Source of the DNA: CAZDAW01 sp964503685
Lineage (GTDB): Bacteria > Chloroflexota > Anaerolineae > Anaerolineales > Anaerolineaceae
Reading direction: 5' to 3'
Length of the DNA: 64,000 nucleotides
NCBI GenBank assembly: GCA_964503685.1
Contig: CAZDAW010000003.1
Coordinates: 18,864 to 82,863 of the forward strand
Both the position numbers and the translations under genes were made by a program. The notes under the pieces were generated by a model, which made no database searches, was not told the origin of the DNA, and saw nothing but the letters and a program-made list of their open reading frames with translations. Every line of letters begins with the position of its first letter. Positions within the stretch are counted from its first letter, which is position 1. This document shows positions 8,659 through 16,778 of the stretch, in pieces.

Positions 8659-9084
8659 ATGCCAATTTCCACGCGGGATCTAATCCTTGATGCGCTGACA
8701 AATGACTGGAGCACTTTTGTCGACCATTTTCAAAATCTTTCTCCTGAGGAACAGACTATCTATCTGAATCGGCAGGGTTACATTCGTTTTGCCGACCTGC
8801 TCGCTCATCTGATCGCCTGGTGGGAAGAATGCAGCATAGCCATACCCAAAATGTTGGATGAGCCGACTTTCCAATCACCAACCTATGACGTGAATGCCTT
8901 CAACGCCAAGGCAGTGAAAAGATTCAGCGCCCTTGATGAAAAAACCGTCACCCGATCTTTCGAGTTGATGCGCCAAACCCTCTCAGACCTGGTCAGCAAC
9001 CTGCCGGATGCAGCTTTCCAGAGAGAGGATATCTGCCGCCGCCTCTACATCGAGATCATCGGCCACCTAAAGGAACATCAGTAG
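8659..9084 (+). CDS. DinB/ClbS-like four-helix protein
   Basis: 141 residues; CAGGAGA precedes the ATG at good spacing. The pattern of an N-terminal helix (STRDLILDALTNDWSTFVDHF), a conserved RFADLLAHLIAWWEE helix and a final ...EIIGHLKEHQ helix matches the ClbS/DfsB (DUF1706) branch of the DinB superfamily. Members include ClbS, which protects against colibactin, but most are uncharacterised. Flanking genes lie on the other strand, so it is probably a single-gene unit. It is convergent with the ECF ATPase gene. Confidence 0.7.
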   Translation: MPISTRDLILDALTNDWSTFVDHFQNLSPEEQTIYLNRQGYIRFADLLAHLIAWWEECSIAIPKMLDEPTFQSPTYDVNAFNAKAVKRFSALDEKTVTRSFELMRQTLSDLVSNLPDAAFQREDICRRLYIEIIGHLKEHQ

Positions 9085-9087
9085 CGC

Positions 9088-9798
9088 CTACGGCATTTCC
9101 AACCCGTGATTTTCGAGAAGAGTCTTATCTTTCAATAGCTCGGCTGTTGCTCCATCCGCTGCCACCCGTCCCTGGTCGATGATCACCATGCGCGGGGCCA
9201 AATCTCTCACCAGAAGCAAATCATGTGTGGCGATAATCATCGTTTGCGGCAATTCCTTTAGCAAATTGATCAGATTGCGGCGGGCGCGTGGATCCAGCCC
9301 GGCTGAAGGCTCATCTAACACAAGGATCTTTGGCTCCATCGAAAGGACTGTGGCAATCGCAATCCGCTTCTTTTCCCCCACACTGAGATGATGCGAAACG
9401 CGGTTGACGTAATTTTCCATATGCACGGCTTCCAAGGCAGCGTCAACTCGTTGGCGCACTTCACTTTCGGTCAGACCCTGGTAGATCGGCCCAAACGCCA
9501 CGTCATCGAACACCGTCGGGCAAAAAAGCTGATCATCCGGTGATTGAAAAACCAGCCCGACCAGCGCTCTGATTCGCCCCAGGTTATCAGGCAACACCTC
9601 CAGTCCGCACACCTTGATCTCACCCTGTCCGCGTAAGATGCCGTTAAAGTGCAAGAGCAGAGTAGATTTTCCAGCGCCATTTGGGCCGACCAGGGCTACT
9701 TTTTCACCTTCGCCCACGCGAAGGTCGATCTCCTGTAAAGCCGGATTCCCATCCGGGTAGGCGAACGAAAGACAATTGACCTCAACGATATTCATCAT
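9088..9798 (-). CDS. ECF-type transporter ATPase (CbiO-like)
   Basis: ATP-binding subunit of an energy-coupling-factor importer. From the ATG at 9798 (a TTG at 9807 overlaps the upstream stop and has no better ribosome site) the protein is 236 residues. Walker A GPNGAGKST is at 38-46; the Q-loop (FQSPDDQLF), signature LSVGEKKR, Walker B ILVLDEPSAGLD and switch histidine (ATHD) are all present. It directly follows the T-component gene, and a Fur-type regulator begins the operon, which points to a transition metal such as cobalt, nickel or zinc. The substrate-binding S component is not in the window. Confidence 0.9.
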   Translation of the reverse strand: MMNIVEVNCLSFAYPDGNPALQEIDLRVGEGEKVALVGPNGAGKSTLLLHFNGILRGQGEIKVCGLEVLPDNLGRIRALVGLVFQSPDDQLFCPTVFDDVAFGPIYQGLTESEVRQRVDAALEAVHMENYVNRVSHHLSVGEKKRIAIATVLSMEPKILVLDEPSAGLDPRARRNLINLLKELPQTMIIATHDLLLVRDLAPRMVIIDQGRVAADGATAELLKDKTLLENHGLEMP

Positions 9799-9803
9799 GA
9801 TCT

Positions 9804-10610
9804 TCAACCAAGCAATAATCCAAAAACGAGCAAAAAGAGGAATACAAATAGCCCTGCGCCCAGGATCAGCCAGCTAACAGCCGTGAGTGGATGGTGAGTC
9901 AATTCCCTGGCCTCGCCATCATAACCGCGCGAAATCATCGCATGATAAATGCGATCGCTCCGTTCCAGCGAACGAAGAAAAAGGCTTCCGGCCATACCGC
10001 CCGTCACCCGCGCCCGCCAGAAAATCGTCCCACCGCTGCGAACGCCATCCCGAAACGCCTCGCCGCTGCGCGCCTGCCGCGCCCGCATCAAACGCAGCGC
10101 CTCATCTGCAATTACGAATAAATACCGCCACATTAAACCAATAATTGCCGCCAGCAAGCGCGGCGTTTTAAAAGCGCGCAACGCAGCCAGCAAATCCGGA
10201 AACTGGGTTGTCGAAGCCAATATTACCGCTGCCTGCACTGAAAGCCACGATTTTAATCCGATGCTCAACATCCGCTCCAGTCCACTCCCAGAAACGATTA
10301 ACAGCATTTCGTCAACCCGAAAAGTTACAATGGGCTGTCCGCTGACAGTAAATGGAAGCGGCAAAACCGCCAGGAGAAAAGGTGAAGCCAGTAAGATACT
10401 TCGCTTGAGAACATAACCCACGCCAAGCCTCGATAAGAGGGCAACCGAAATATCGATTGCCAATAACAAAATATAGATTGCCCACACCCCCGCCGGCAAC
10501 AGAGCGCAGGTGAGGATAAAAGCCAACGTCAAGCCCAGTTTAACCCGAGCGTCCAGGTGATGAATCAAACTATCGTGATAGCGATATGGATCAAGAAAAT
10601 GGATGTGCAT
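9804..10610 (-). CDS. ECF transporter transmembrane (T) component, CbiQ-like
   Basis: 268 residues with about five to six hydrophobic segments. The N-terminus MHIHFLDPYRYHDSLIHHLDARVKLG fits the CbiQ N-terminus, in which a DPR/K-type helix precedes the first membrane span. A cytoplasmic region contains Ala-Arg-rich coupling-helix sequences (MRARQARSGE), which dock on the ATPases. Together with the ATPase gene it forms half of an ECF module. It begins 6 bp after the Fur stop and its stop touches the ATPase start, so the three are one operon. Confidence 0.87.
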   Translation of the reverse strand: MHIHFLDPYRYHDSLIHHLDARVKLGLTLAFILTCALLPAGVWAIYILLLAIDISVALLSRLGVGYVLKRSILLASPFLLAVLPLPFTVSGQPIVTFRVDEMLLIVSGSGLERMLSIGLKSWLSVQAAVILASTTQFPDLLAALRAFKTPRLLAAIIGLMWRYLFVIADEALRLMRARQARSGEAFRDGVRSGGTIFWRARVTGGMAGSLFLRSLERSDRIYHAMISRGYDGEARELTHHPLTAVSWLILGAGLFVFLFLLVFGLLLG

Positions 10611-10616
10611 AGAAAG

Positions 10617-11077
10617 CTAAACGCCTTTACAATCCTTTCCTTCAACTTGTTTAATCTCCTGACACATCTGGCACAGACCAAACAATGCCAAATGCTCCAT
10701 GGCAACAGTAAAACCAAACTCGCGTCCGATTTCGTCAAAAAATACGCGGGCTGTTTCGTGGCTCAAGTTCAATACCACCCCACATTTTTGACAAATCAGG
10801 TGATGATGAGGGGTCTTCCCTGCAACTTCATATACGGTACATCCGCAACCAACATCAGCCGCAACAACCAGTTTGAGTTTACAAAAAAGTCCACGGTCCG
10901 ATAAACCGTCGCCAGATTGATTGTGGGAGCTCTGGCGCAAACTCGTCGATAAATTTCATCGACCGTTGTATGCCCGCCGCCTTCGCAAATAGACTCAAAG
11001 ATGATCTGCCGCTGGGGAGTGACTCGGAAAGCACGCGCATGGATTAACCGGATATAGTCATAATTCACCTGGGCCAT
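10617..11077 (-). pseudogene. Fur-family metalloregulator, frameshifted
   Basis: The N-terminal half (from ATG 11077, frame ending at 10796) has the Fur winged helix: RVTPQRQIIFESICEGGGHTT-type helix and INLATVYRT. The C-terminal half lies in another frame (visible 10940-10617) with YEVAG, PHHHLICQKCG and a second CQMC, the Fur metal sites. The join that best restores a Fur-like sequence (DFF then CKLKLVVAADVG) is a missing T in the T6 run at 10888-10883. The restored protein would be about 153 residues, normal for Fur/Zur. The lesion could be an assembly error, a real mutation or slippage; the intact remainder favours the first or last. Confidence 0.8.
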
Positions 11078-11078
11078 A

Positions 11079-11113
11079 TTGCAAATAATTGTAACTAATA
11101 TAAATTGCAAATA
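11079..11113. promoter_or_regulatory. Candidate Fur/Zur operator upstream of the fur gene
   Basis: TTGCAAATA occurs twice as a direct repeat (11079-11087 and 11105-11113). The first copy is half of an imperfect palindrome TTGCAAAT-AATTGTAA (11079-11094) that resembles the 7-1-7 Fur-type box. Lying just upstream of the Fur start codon, it suggests autoregulation of the metal-uptake operon. Inference only. Confidence 0.5.
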
Positions 11114-11649
11114 CAAGAAATTTACCAATCAACAACTGCCAACGCCTCATTTATTTCAGGAAACCCTTATTCGACTATAAATTAATCAGAGAATCGATTT
11201 TTACTGAACTTTCAGCCGTAAGTATGCAATTGTTCGCGATAAAGAATCATCTGATTCACTGTTTCCCCACTCCTAACCTTAACCGCTTTCCCATAACGTC
11301 GGCGAGTTATGGCGCGATTACCACACGATTCCATCAACCACCAGCGCCGGCTGTGATTTCGAGCTTATATTCAAAAAAAAAACCAGCAGCGCTCGCGGCC
11401 CTCTTGAATCACTGCCCAACCTGTTTGAGCTAAGCCGAAGCTAATAAATCAGCAGACAAGTGGGCCGCTCACCAGATCGTCTATCCAGTGAGATCAATTA
11501 ACTGTCCCATCGCTATTTGAATTCATATCCCGTATTATCAATCACCCTATGAGAACCTGCTATACAGGAAACCTGAAAATTGAGGGAATATCAACAACAA
11601 CTCACCCCGGCTCTCAAGGTTAATCTCGCATCAAAAGTTTACTTTTACC
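11114..11649. other. Gene-poor intergenic region between divergent regulators
   Basis: About 535 bp between the Fur-ECF operon (minus) and the ArsR gene (plus). Short frames inside (for example 11224-11433) have no ribosome site or recognisable sequence. I see only a weak inverted repeat (GCTCAC...GTGAG near 11468-11495). No RNA gene or mobile element is recognisable. Confidence 0.6.
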
Positions 11650-11678
11650 TTGACAATATATTTCGATACATATATAAT
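11650..11678 (+). promoter_or_regulatory. Consensus promoter of the arsR-type gene
   Basis: TTGACA (11650-11655), 17-bp spacer, TATAAT (11673-11678): a perfect sigma-70-type promoter 40 bp before the start codon. The hexamer ATACAT flanked by CG occurs on both sides of the -10 (about 11667 and 11689), where a repressor could bind. Confidence 0.88.
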
Positions 11679-11717
11679 CATTTCTATATACATCGTATTA
11701 TTTTCATAAAGGTAAAT

Positions 11718-12299
11718 ATGTCAGATCAAACACTTTCAATAGAATTATTAGACTTATTTAAAGCATTAGCAGATGCCAACCGCCTCAAAATCATCGGATT
11801 ATTGGCGCAACAATCCTATTCGGTTGAGCAAATTGCAGAATTGCTCCACCTCGGCGTTTCAACCACATCACATCACCTATCCAAACTGGCCAAAGTGGGG
11901 CTGGTATCCGCACGGGCTGACGGGCATTACTATATCTATTCGCTAAAAACGGATGTCCTCAAGTCAATGGCGCAGCGATTATTGAGTGAAGAAAATCTAC
12001 CCAAACTATCAGGGGACGTCGATCGAGACGCCTATGATCGAAAAGTTTTGGAAACATTCACGGACCAAGATGGAAGAATAACAGCCTTCCCCGCGCAAGA
12101 AAAGAAATTTCTCGTTCTGCTGAAATACGTGGTCGAAGTCTTTGAATATGATAAACGTTACTCCGAAAAACAGGTAAATGAAATTCTCTCACGTTTCAGC
12201 GAAGATACCGCTTTACTGCGGCGCAGCCTGGTAGAGTATCACTTTATGGCGCGTGAGGGTGGAGGCGGCGAATATTGGCGCTTGAATAAAGAAGAATAG
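11718..12299 (+). CDS. ArsR-family regulator with C-terminal DUF2087 domain
   Basis: The ATG at 11718 follows AAAGGT and the consensus promoter; the longer frame from 11580 would read through the promoter and is rejected. 193 residues. Residues about 8-85 form the ArsR winged helix (LFKALADANRLKIIGLL, then VSTTSHHLSKLAKVGLVSARADG). Residues about 115-190 match DUF2087 (AFPAQEKKFLVLLKYVVEVF ... YSEKQVNEIL ... RRSLVEYHFMAREGGGGEYWR), a domain often fused to ArsR or found alone. No metal-binding CxC motif is seen, so it may not sense arsenic-type metals. It is monocistronic and probably autoregulated. Confidence 0.88.
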   Translation: MSDQTLSIELLDLFKALADANRLKIIGLLAQQSYSVEQIAELLHLGVSTTSHHLSKLAKVGLVSARADGHYYIYSLKTDVLKSMAQRLLSEENLPKLSGDVDRDAYDRKVLETFTDQDGRITAFPAQEKKFLVLLKYVVEVFEYDKRYSEKQVNEILSRFSEDTALLRRSLVEYHFMAREGGGGEYWRLNKEE

Positions 12300-12304
12300 C
12301 TTTT

Positions 12305-12345
12305 AAATAGACTTCCAGAATAACCATTCGGAAGTCTATTTATTT
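12305..12345 (+). terminator. Rho-independent terminator after the arsR-type gene
   Basis: AAATAGACTTCC (12305-12316) pairs perfectly with GGAAGTCTATTT (12330-12341), followed by a T-rich tract. It lies 6 bp after the stop. Confidence 0.8.
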
Positions 12346-12534
12346 AACGCCAATATGGGATAACCCATAAATTATAAATTTATGTTGTGTTGCGAAGAAA
12401 CGGGACGACTGACATCGTACCCGCAGGGTAAGCGATCCCTTTCAAGGGATAAGAGAGACTTGCTTCGCCCTCAAAGAGGGCTTGCAGCGACAAAAAACAG
12501 ACAATTTTTCCTGGTCCCGAATTCACATTATTTA
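12343..12534. repeat. MITE-like intergenic repeat, copy 1
   Basis: About 192 bp. It begins TTTAACGCCAATATGGGATAA and ends TCCCGAATTCACATTATTTA, which are imperfect inverted repeats of one another. Inside are two small hairpins (ATCCCTT..AAGGGAT near 12435-12450 and GCCCTCAAAGAGGGC at 12467-12481). A second copy with the same ends and core lies at 32466-32625. No coding capacity. Confidence 0.65.
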
Positions 12535-12546
12535 TGAGAAAACCTC

Positions 12547-12575
12547 TTGACAATCAATCTTAAACACTATATAAT
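12547..12575 (+). promoter_or_regulatory. Consensus promoter of the sugar-uptake operon
   Basis: TTGACA (12547-12552), 17-bp spacer, TATAAT (12570-12575). The repressor operator begins on the last base of the -10. Confidence 0.9.
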
Positions 12576-12601
12576 GTAAGCGCTTACAGTAAACGCTTAC
12601 A
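12575..12601 (+). promoter_or_regulatory. Tandem LacI-family operators
   Basis: A perfect 14-bp palindrome TGTAAGCGCTTACA (12575-12588) is followed at once by a near copy GTAAACGCTTACA (12589-12601). Both have the central CG and symmetric arms typical of LacI/CcpA-type sites. Their position over the transcription start region predicts tight repression, most simply by the LacI protein encoded 170 bp downstream. Confidence 0.85.
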
Positions 12602-12770
12602 TTTGCGCCTGTTTTTTCATTGCATCAAAAAAATTTAAGCCTCTTTCAAATCTCCAGATTCTCGCTGGAATATCGCGATAAATCCTGGTCAGGATGGATA
12701 TTTCACTCCTCGTTAAATCGTGAGTAAACAGGCGCATCTGTTTGATCAGAAATACAAAGGAGTTCCCAAT

Positions 12771-13796
12771 ATGTCCGAAACAAAATCCTTCGCTCGCTCC
12801 AATATCGATGATGTTGCACAAATGGCGGGTGTTTCCACAGCAACCGTAAGCCGGGTAATCAACCACACAGGACCTGTTGCCGAAGAAACGGCCAGGCGAG
12901 TCATGAAAGCCATACAGGCTCTTGATTACACGCCGCATGCTGCCGCTCGCGGTCTGGCCAGTAACCGGACAAATATAATTGGCTTGCTGCTGCCAGAAAT
13001 CGGTTCGGCCTATTTCACCCCCATGCTGCGCGGTATCGAACAAGGTATTCGCGAAGGAGGATACGATCTGATGGTCTACTCTACCGGTGGAGGTGCAAAA
13101 AACGGTCATCGAGTCAGTCGTCCACTTGCCGAGCATAACACCGACGGCCTCCTGATTTTCACCAACATCATGGACAAGCAAGAATTATTTCGCCTCCATA
13201 AAATTGGATTCCCGGTCGTCATGCTTCACCACACGCCTCCCGAAGGTTTAGATATTCCCTTTGTGACTTTCGAAAACAAAGCAGGGGCGCGAAGTTTGAT
13301 TGATCACCTCATCGAGGTTCATGGACGCCGACGAATCGCTTTCCTTCGGGCCGAAGAAGGCAACGAAGACTCTTTCTGGAGAGAAAAAGGATATCGAGAA
13401 TCGCTTAACGCTCATGGAATTTCTGTTGATGAAGAATTATTCGGATATAGCAACTTCAATCAGGAACAGGCTGAAAAACAAGTGACAGAATGGTTGAAAG
13501 CAGGCTTGCAAATGGATGCAATTTTCTGCGGCGATGACGATGGCGCCAGCGGCGTATTGATGGCGCTGCGCACCTGGGGGAAACGCATTCCCGAAGAAAT
13601 TTCAGTTGTTGGGTTCGATGATATCGCTTCCTCGCGTTACCTCGTTCCGCCCCTCACAACAGTCCATGCCCCAATTGAAACTGCCGGCTACGAAGCCGCC
13701 CATCTGCTAATTCAATTAATTCAAAAAAAGGATACCATCTCGCCAATTTTGTTACCCACTGATTTGGTCATCCGTCAATCGTGTGGCTGCCCATAA
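12771..13796 (+). CDS. LacI-family sugar-responsive repressor
   Basis: The ATG at 12771 has AAAGGAG 8 bases upstream; the product starts just before the helix-turn-helix (NIDDVAQMAGVSTATVSRVI, residues about 11-30). 341-342 residues, normal for the family. The hinge region (PHAAARGLASNRTNIIGLL) and periplasmic-binding-protein-like sensor (about 62-340) are complete, ending VIRQSCGCP. It probably binds the tandem operators at 12575-12601 and controls itself and the downstream transporter and glycosidase genes. The inducer is not known; an imported oligosaccharide or its product is likely. Confidence 0.93.
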   Translation: MSETKSFARSNIDDVAQMAGVSTATVSRVINHTGPVAEETARRVMKAIQALDYTPHAAARGLASNRTNIIGLLLPEIGSAYFTPMLRGIEQGIREGGYDLMVYSTGGGAKNGHRVSRPLAEHNTDGLLIFTNIMDKQELFRLHKIGFPVVMLHHTPPEGLDIPFVTFENKAGARSLIDHLIEVHGRRRIAFLRAEEGNEDSFWREKGYRESLNAHGISVDEELFGYSNFNQEQAEKQVTEWLKAGLQMDAIFCGDDDGASGVLMALRTWGKRIPEEISVVGFDDIASSRYLVPPLTTVHAPIETAGYEAAHLLIQLIQKKDTISPILLPTDLVIRQSCGCP

Positions 13797-13899
13797 ACAT
13801 CATGATTCTTTGCCATAAATCAAGGAGGTGCATCAGAAAAATTTTTGACTTAAATCGTCGTCAGCTTTGATCATACGAAAATATATTGAGAGGATGGAA

Positions 13900-15628
13900 A
13901 TGAATAAGAACCCTTGTTGTCTATTACTCTGTCTGTTGGTTGTAATCAGTATGATGTTATCAGCCTGTCAGTCTGTCGCCACACCCACCTCCTCAGAGGC
14001 AGAAGCGCCAGCAAAAGAAACTGAGGCGCCGGCTCCCAATTCTGAACCGGTCTATATGACAATCAATGTCGAGCAAGTTTCCACCTGGATGCGCAACTTC
14101 AATCCCTTCTCACCAGACGTGCGCTACCCCGCTCATACCGGCATGTACGAACCCTTGATGAACTATAACAAAAACACCGGCGAACTCGTCCCCTGGTTAG
14201 CCACCGGATATGCATGGAATGAAGACAACACCATGTTAACCTTTAAAATTCGCCAGGGTGTCAAGTGGTCAGATGGTGAACCTTTTTCGGCAAAGGATGT
14301 TCTGTTTACATTCAACCTGCTAAAAAACAACCCGGCGCTTGCTACGACAGCAACCACAATCCTTTCCGATTTCGTTGATTCAGTTTCCACTCCAGATGAT
14401 TTCACTGTTGAAATCAAATTCAAAAAAGTCTACACTTTAGCGCTTCTACGATTTGGCCAACCAGTACATCGTTCCCGAACATATTTGGAAAGATGTAGAA
14501 GATCCTGTCACTTTCACCAATGAGGATCCGGTCGCCACCGGGCCATTCACCGAAGTAACTCGTTTCGAAGATCAAATTTATGTTGTCGAGAAGAATCCCT
14601 ATTACTGGCAGGAAGGTAAACCCTATTTCCAGGGGTTGCGGTATCCAGCTTATCCAGGTAACGATCAAGCCAATATGGCCCTGGTCAATGGCGAATTGGA
14701 TTGGGCCGGCAATTTTGTGCCTGATATCGAAAAAACCTACGTTGCCAAAGATCCTGAAAATTTCCACTATTACTTTAGCGGCGGCGATACAATCATGCTA
14801 TATATCAACCCATCGCTCAAACCGTTTGATAACCCTGATATTCGCAAAGCCGTCAGCATGGGCATCGATCGTAAAATGGTCGTCAATATTGCGATGTATG
14901 ATTATATTCAGCCATCAGACGCCACCGGGCTATCTGAACAATATCAAACGTGGAAAAACCCCAAGGCTGTCGAAGCAGGTACATGGACAAATTATGATGT
15001 TGAAAAAGCTAATGAAATTCTCGATAAGGCCGGCTTGACCAAAGGCAGCGATGGCATCCGCGTCGATGCAGATGGTAAACCGATGAAATATAAACTGATT
15101 GCCGTCGCTGGCTGGACAGACTGGGTTTCAGCCTGTCAGATCATTGCCCAAAACATGAAAGATCTGGGCATCGATATCACAGTCGAAACCCCAGAATATA
15201 ATGCATGGATGGACCAATTGGGTAAAGGTCAACACGAATGGGCAATCAGTTGGAGTTCAGGCGGCCCAACACCTTACAATTTCTACCGCGGGTTGTTAAG
15301 CTCACAAACACTGTTGGCTATTGGAGAACCTGCAGACGAGAATTGGAACCGTTATGTCAATCCAGAAGCAGACAAGTTGATGGAAGAATTTGTGAACACA
15401 TCTGATCCGGCTAAACAGAAGGAAATCATGGATCAGATTCAGATGGCCTTTGTTAACGATGCGCCTGCCCTCCCACTGTTCCCGGGACCCGACTGGTACG
15501 AATTCAATACAACCCGTTTCACAGATTGGCCAACAAAAGAAAACGCCTACGCCCCGGGCCCACCTTACAATGCCCCTTATAACTCTTTGAGTCCGTTATT
15601 TCTTTTGACAACTGTTAAGCCAAAATAG
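13900..15628 (+). pseudogene. Family-5 oligosaccharide/peptide-binding lipoprotein, frameshifted
   Basis: Extracytoplasmic solute receptor of the Opp-type transporter. The ATG at 13900 has AGAGG at good spacing; lipobox LSAC ends at C23. The first frame (to 14523) covers the signal, linker and SBP_bac_5 N-terminal lobe (WLATGYAWNEDNTMLTFKIR, then FSAKDVLFTFN). The rest lies in the next frame (visible from 14453) beginning ANQYIVPEHIWKDV and running to 15628. Joining near 14443, by removing one base (or adding two), restores ...VYTLA-FYDLANQYIVPEHIW. The restored protein would be about 575 residues, normal for the family. Sequencing error or true mutation cannot be told apart here. Confidence 0.88.
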
Positions 15629-15682
15629 GTTACCACACAACATATCATAATTCGATCCGTAATACCCTAACCCTATTCTGCA

Positions 15683-15713
15683 TGTATAGGCGGACCTACA
15701 ATCCGCCTATACA
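15683..15713 (+). promoter_or_regulatory. Intercistronic stem-loop between binding-protein and permease genes
   Basis: TGTATAGGCGGA (15683-15694) and TCCGCCTATACA (15702-15713) are perfect inverted repeats with a 7-nt loop and no U-tract. In many ABC operons such a hairpin after the binding-protein gene protects its mRNA or lowers read-through, giving more receptor than permease. That role is inferred. Confidence 0.75.
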
Positions 15714-15786
15714 AGATGACCCTGTAATGGGTTTATACCGCACCAGACTTTCGATAGGTTCGATCCATAAAACGGAGTACTCAATT

Positions 15787-16764
15787 ATGAAATATTTGTT
15801 GCGGCAAATTGGACTCTACCTGGTCGCATTATGGGCATCGCTGACCCTCAATTTCCTGCTGCCCCGCCTCATGCCGGGCGATCCGGTCACAGCATTATTC
15901 GCCCGAATGCGCGGCAGGCTCAATCCGGCTGAAATCGAAGCCATTCGAGCCGCCTACGGATTTTCCAATGCCCCATTAATCGAACAATACTTTGACTATA
16001 TTTCACACATGCTGAGAGGCGACTTTGGCTTATCAATATCAGCATATCCAATCAAAGTCTCTACCGTTATCTCCACAGCTTTCATGTGGACCATCCTCTT
16101 GGGTTTCGTAACCCTTCTGCTCAGCTTCCTGATCGGCACCTTTCTCGGCGTTGTTGTTGCCTGGCGACGCGGCGGTTTTCTGGATTCGATCCTGCCTGGC
16201 TTATTTAGCTTTACAGGTTCCTTCCCCTATTTCTTTCTGGCAATGATCGCTTTGTTCCTTCTGGGATTCCAACTCAAATGGTTTCCGATGGCTCATTCAT
16301 ATTCCGATAGTGTCTCACCAGCGTGGTCATGGCCCTTTATCAGCAGCGTCCTCATCCACTTGATTATGCCGGCCGGGACAGTTATTCTGGTTTCAGTTGG
16401 CAGCTGGCTGATCGGAATGCGCAGCACCATGGTCAGTGTTTTAGCAGAGGATTACATCGTAATGGCCGAAGCTAAGGGGTTGACCGAGTGGAGGATCATG
16501 TTTCAATATGCCATGCGCAACGCCATTCTGCCAAATATTACCCAATTTGGTATGTCAATCGGTTTTATCCTTGGCGGTCAAATATTGACTGAACTCGTAT
16601 TTTCGTATCCGGGTCTCGGTTTTCAATTGGTTCGTTCGGTCAGTTCACATGATTATCCATTGATGCAAGCCCTTTTCCTGATGATCACCCTTACAGTTCT
16701 GGGCGCCAATCTCATTGTGGATTTGCTCTATGTTCGATTGGATCCACGAGTACGGGTTAGTTGA
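15787..16764 (+). CDS. Opp/Dpp-type ABC permease (DppB-like)
   Basis: The ATG at 15787 follows ACGGAG; upstream residues of the longer frame would include the intercistronic hairpin and are rejected. 325 residues with about six membrane helices. N-terminal LRQIGLYLVALWASLTLNFLLPRLMPGDP is the usual DppB start, and the EAA loop is visible as AEDYIVMAEAKGLTEWRIMFQYAMRNAILP. Pairs with the next permease to form the channel. In Chloroflexota and Thermotogae this subfamily often carries oligosaccharides; the GH4 and kinase genes downstream support sugar here. Confidence 0.92.
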   Translation: MKYLLRQIGLYLVALWASLTLNFLLPRLMPGDPVTALFARMRGRLNPAEIEAIRAAYGFSNAPLIEQYFDYISHMLRGDFGLSISAYPIKVSTVISTAFMWTILLGFVTLLLSFLIGTFLGVVVAWRRGGFLDSILPGLFSFTGSFPYFFLAMIALFLLGFQLKWFPMAHSYSDSVSPAWSWPFISSVLIHLIMPAGTVILVSVGSWLIGMRSTMVSVLAEDYIVMAEAKGLTEWRIMFQYAMRNAILPNITQFGMSIGFILGGQILTELVFSYPGLGFQLVRSVSSHDYPLMQALFLMITLTVLGANLIVDLLYVRLDPRVRVS

Positions 16765-16778
16765 TTGAAAGGTGGAAT

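Noticed and set aside
9949..10416. Plus-strand frame of 155 codons over the ECF T-component gene
   Set aside because: Antisense shadow of a recognised membrane protein; composition is Arg/Pro-rich as expected of a shadow.
11580..11717. Longer ArsR start
   Set aside because: Would read through a consensus promoter; the ATG at 11718 has a ribosome site.
12421..12500. Small CRISPR-like or ncRNA array at the hairpins
   Set aside because: Hairpins are not regularly spaced repeats with spacers; they belong to the MITE-like element.
12597..13181. Long minus-strand frame opposite the LacI gene
   Set aside because: It overlaps the operator and a well-supported LacI gene; no ribosome site or recognisable domain.
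14440..14460. Programmed +1 frameshift in the binding-protein gene
   Set aside because: The site lacks a following stop codon or other stimulator, so recoding is not supported; lesion or error is simpler.
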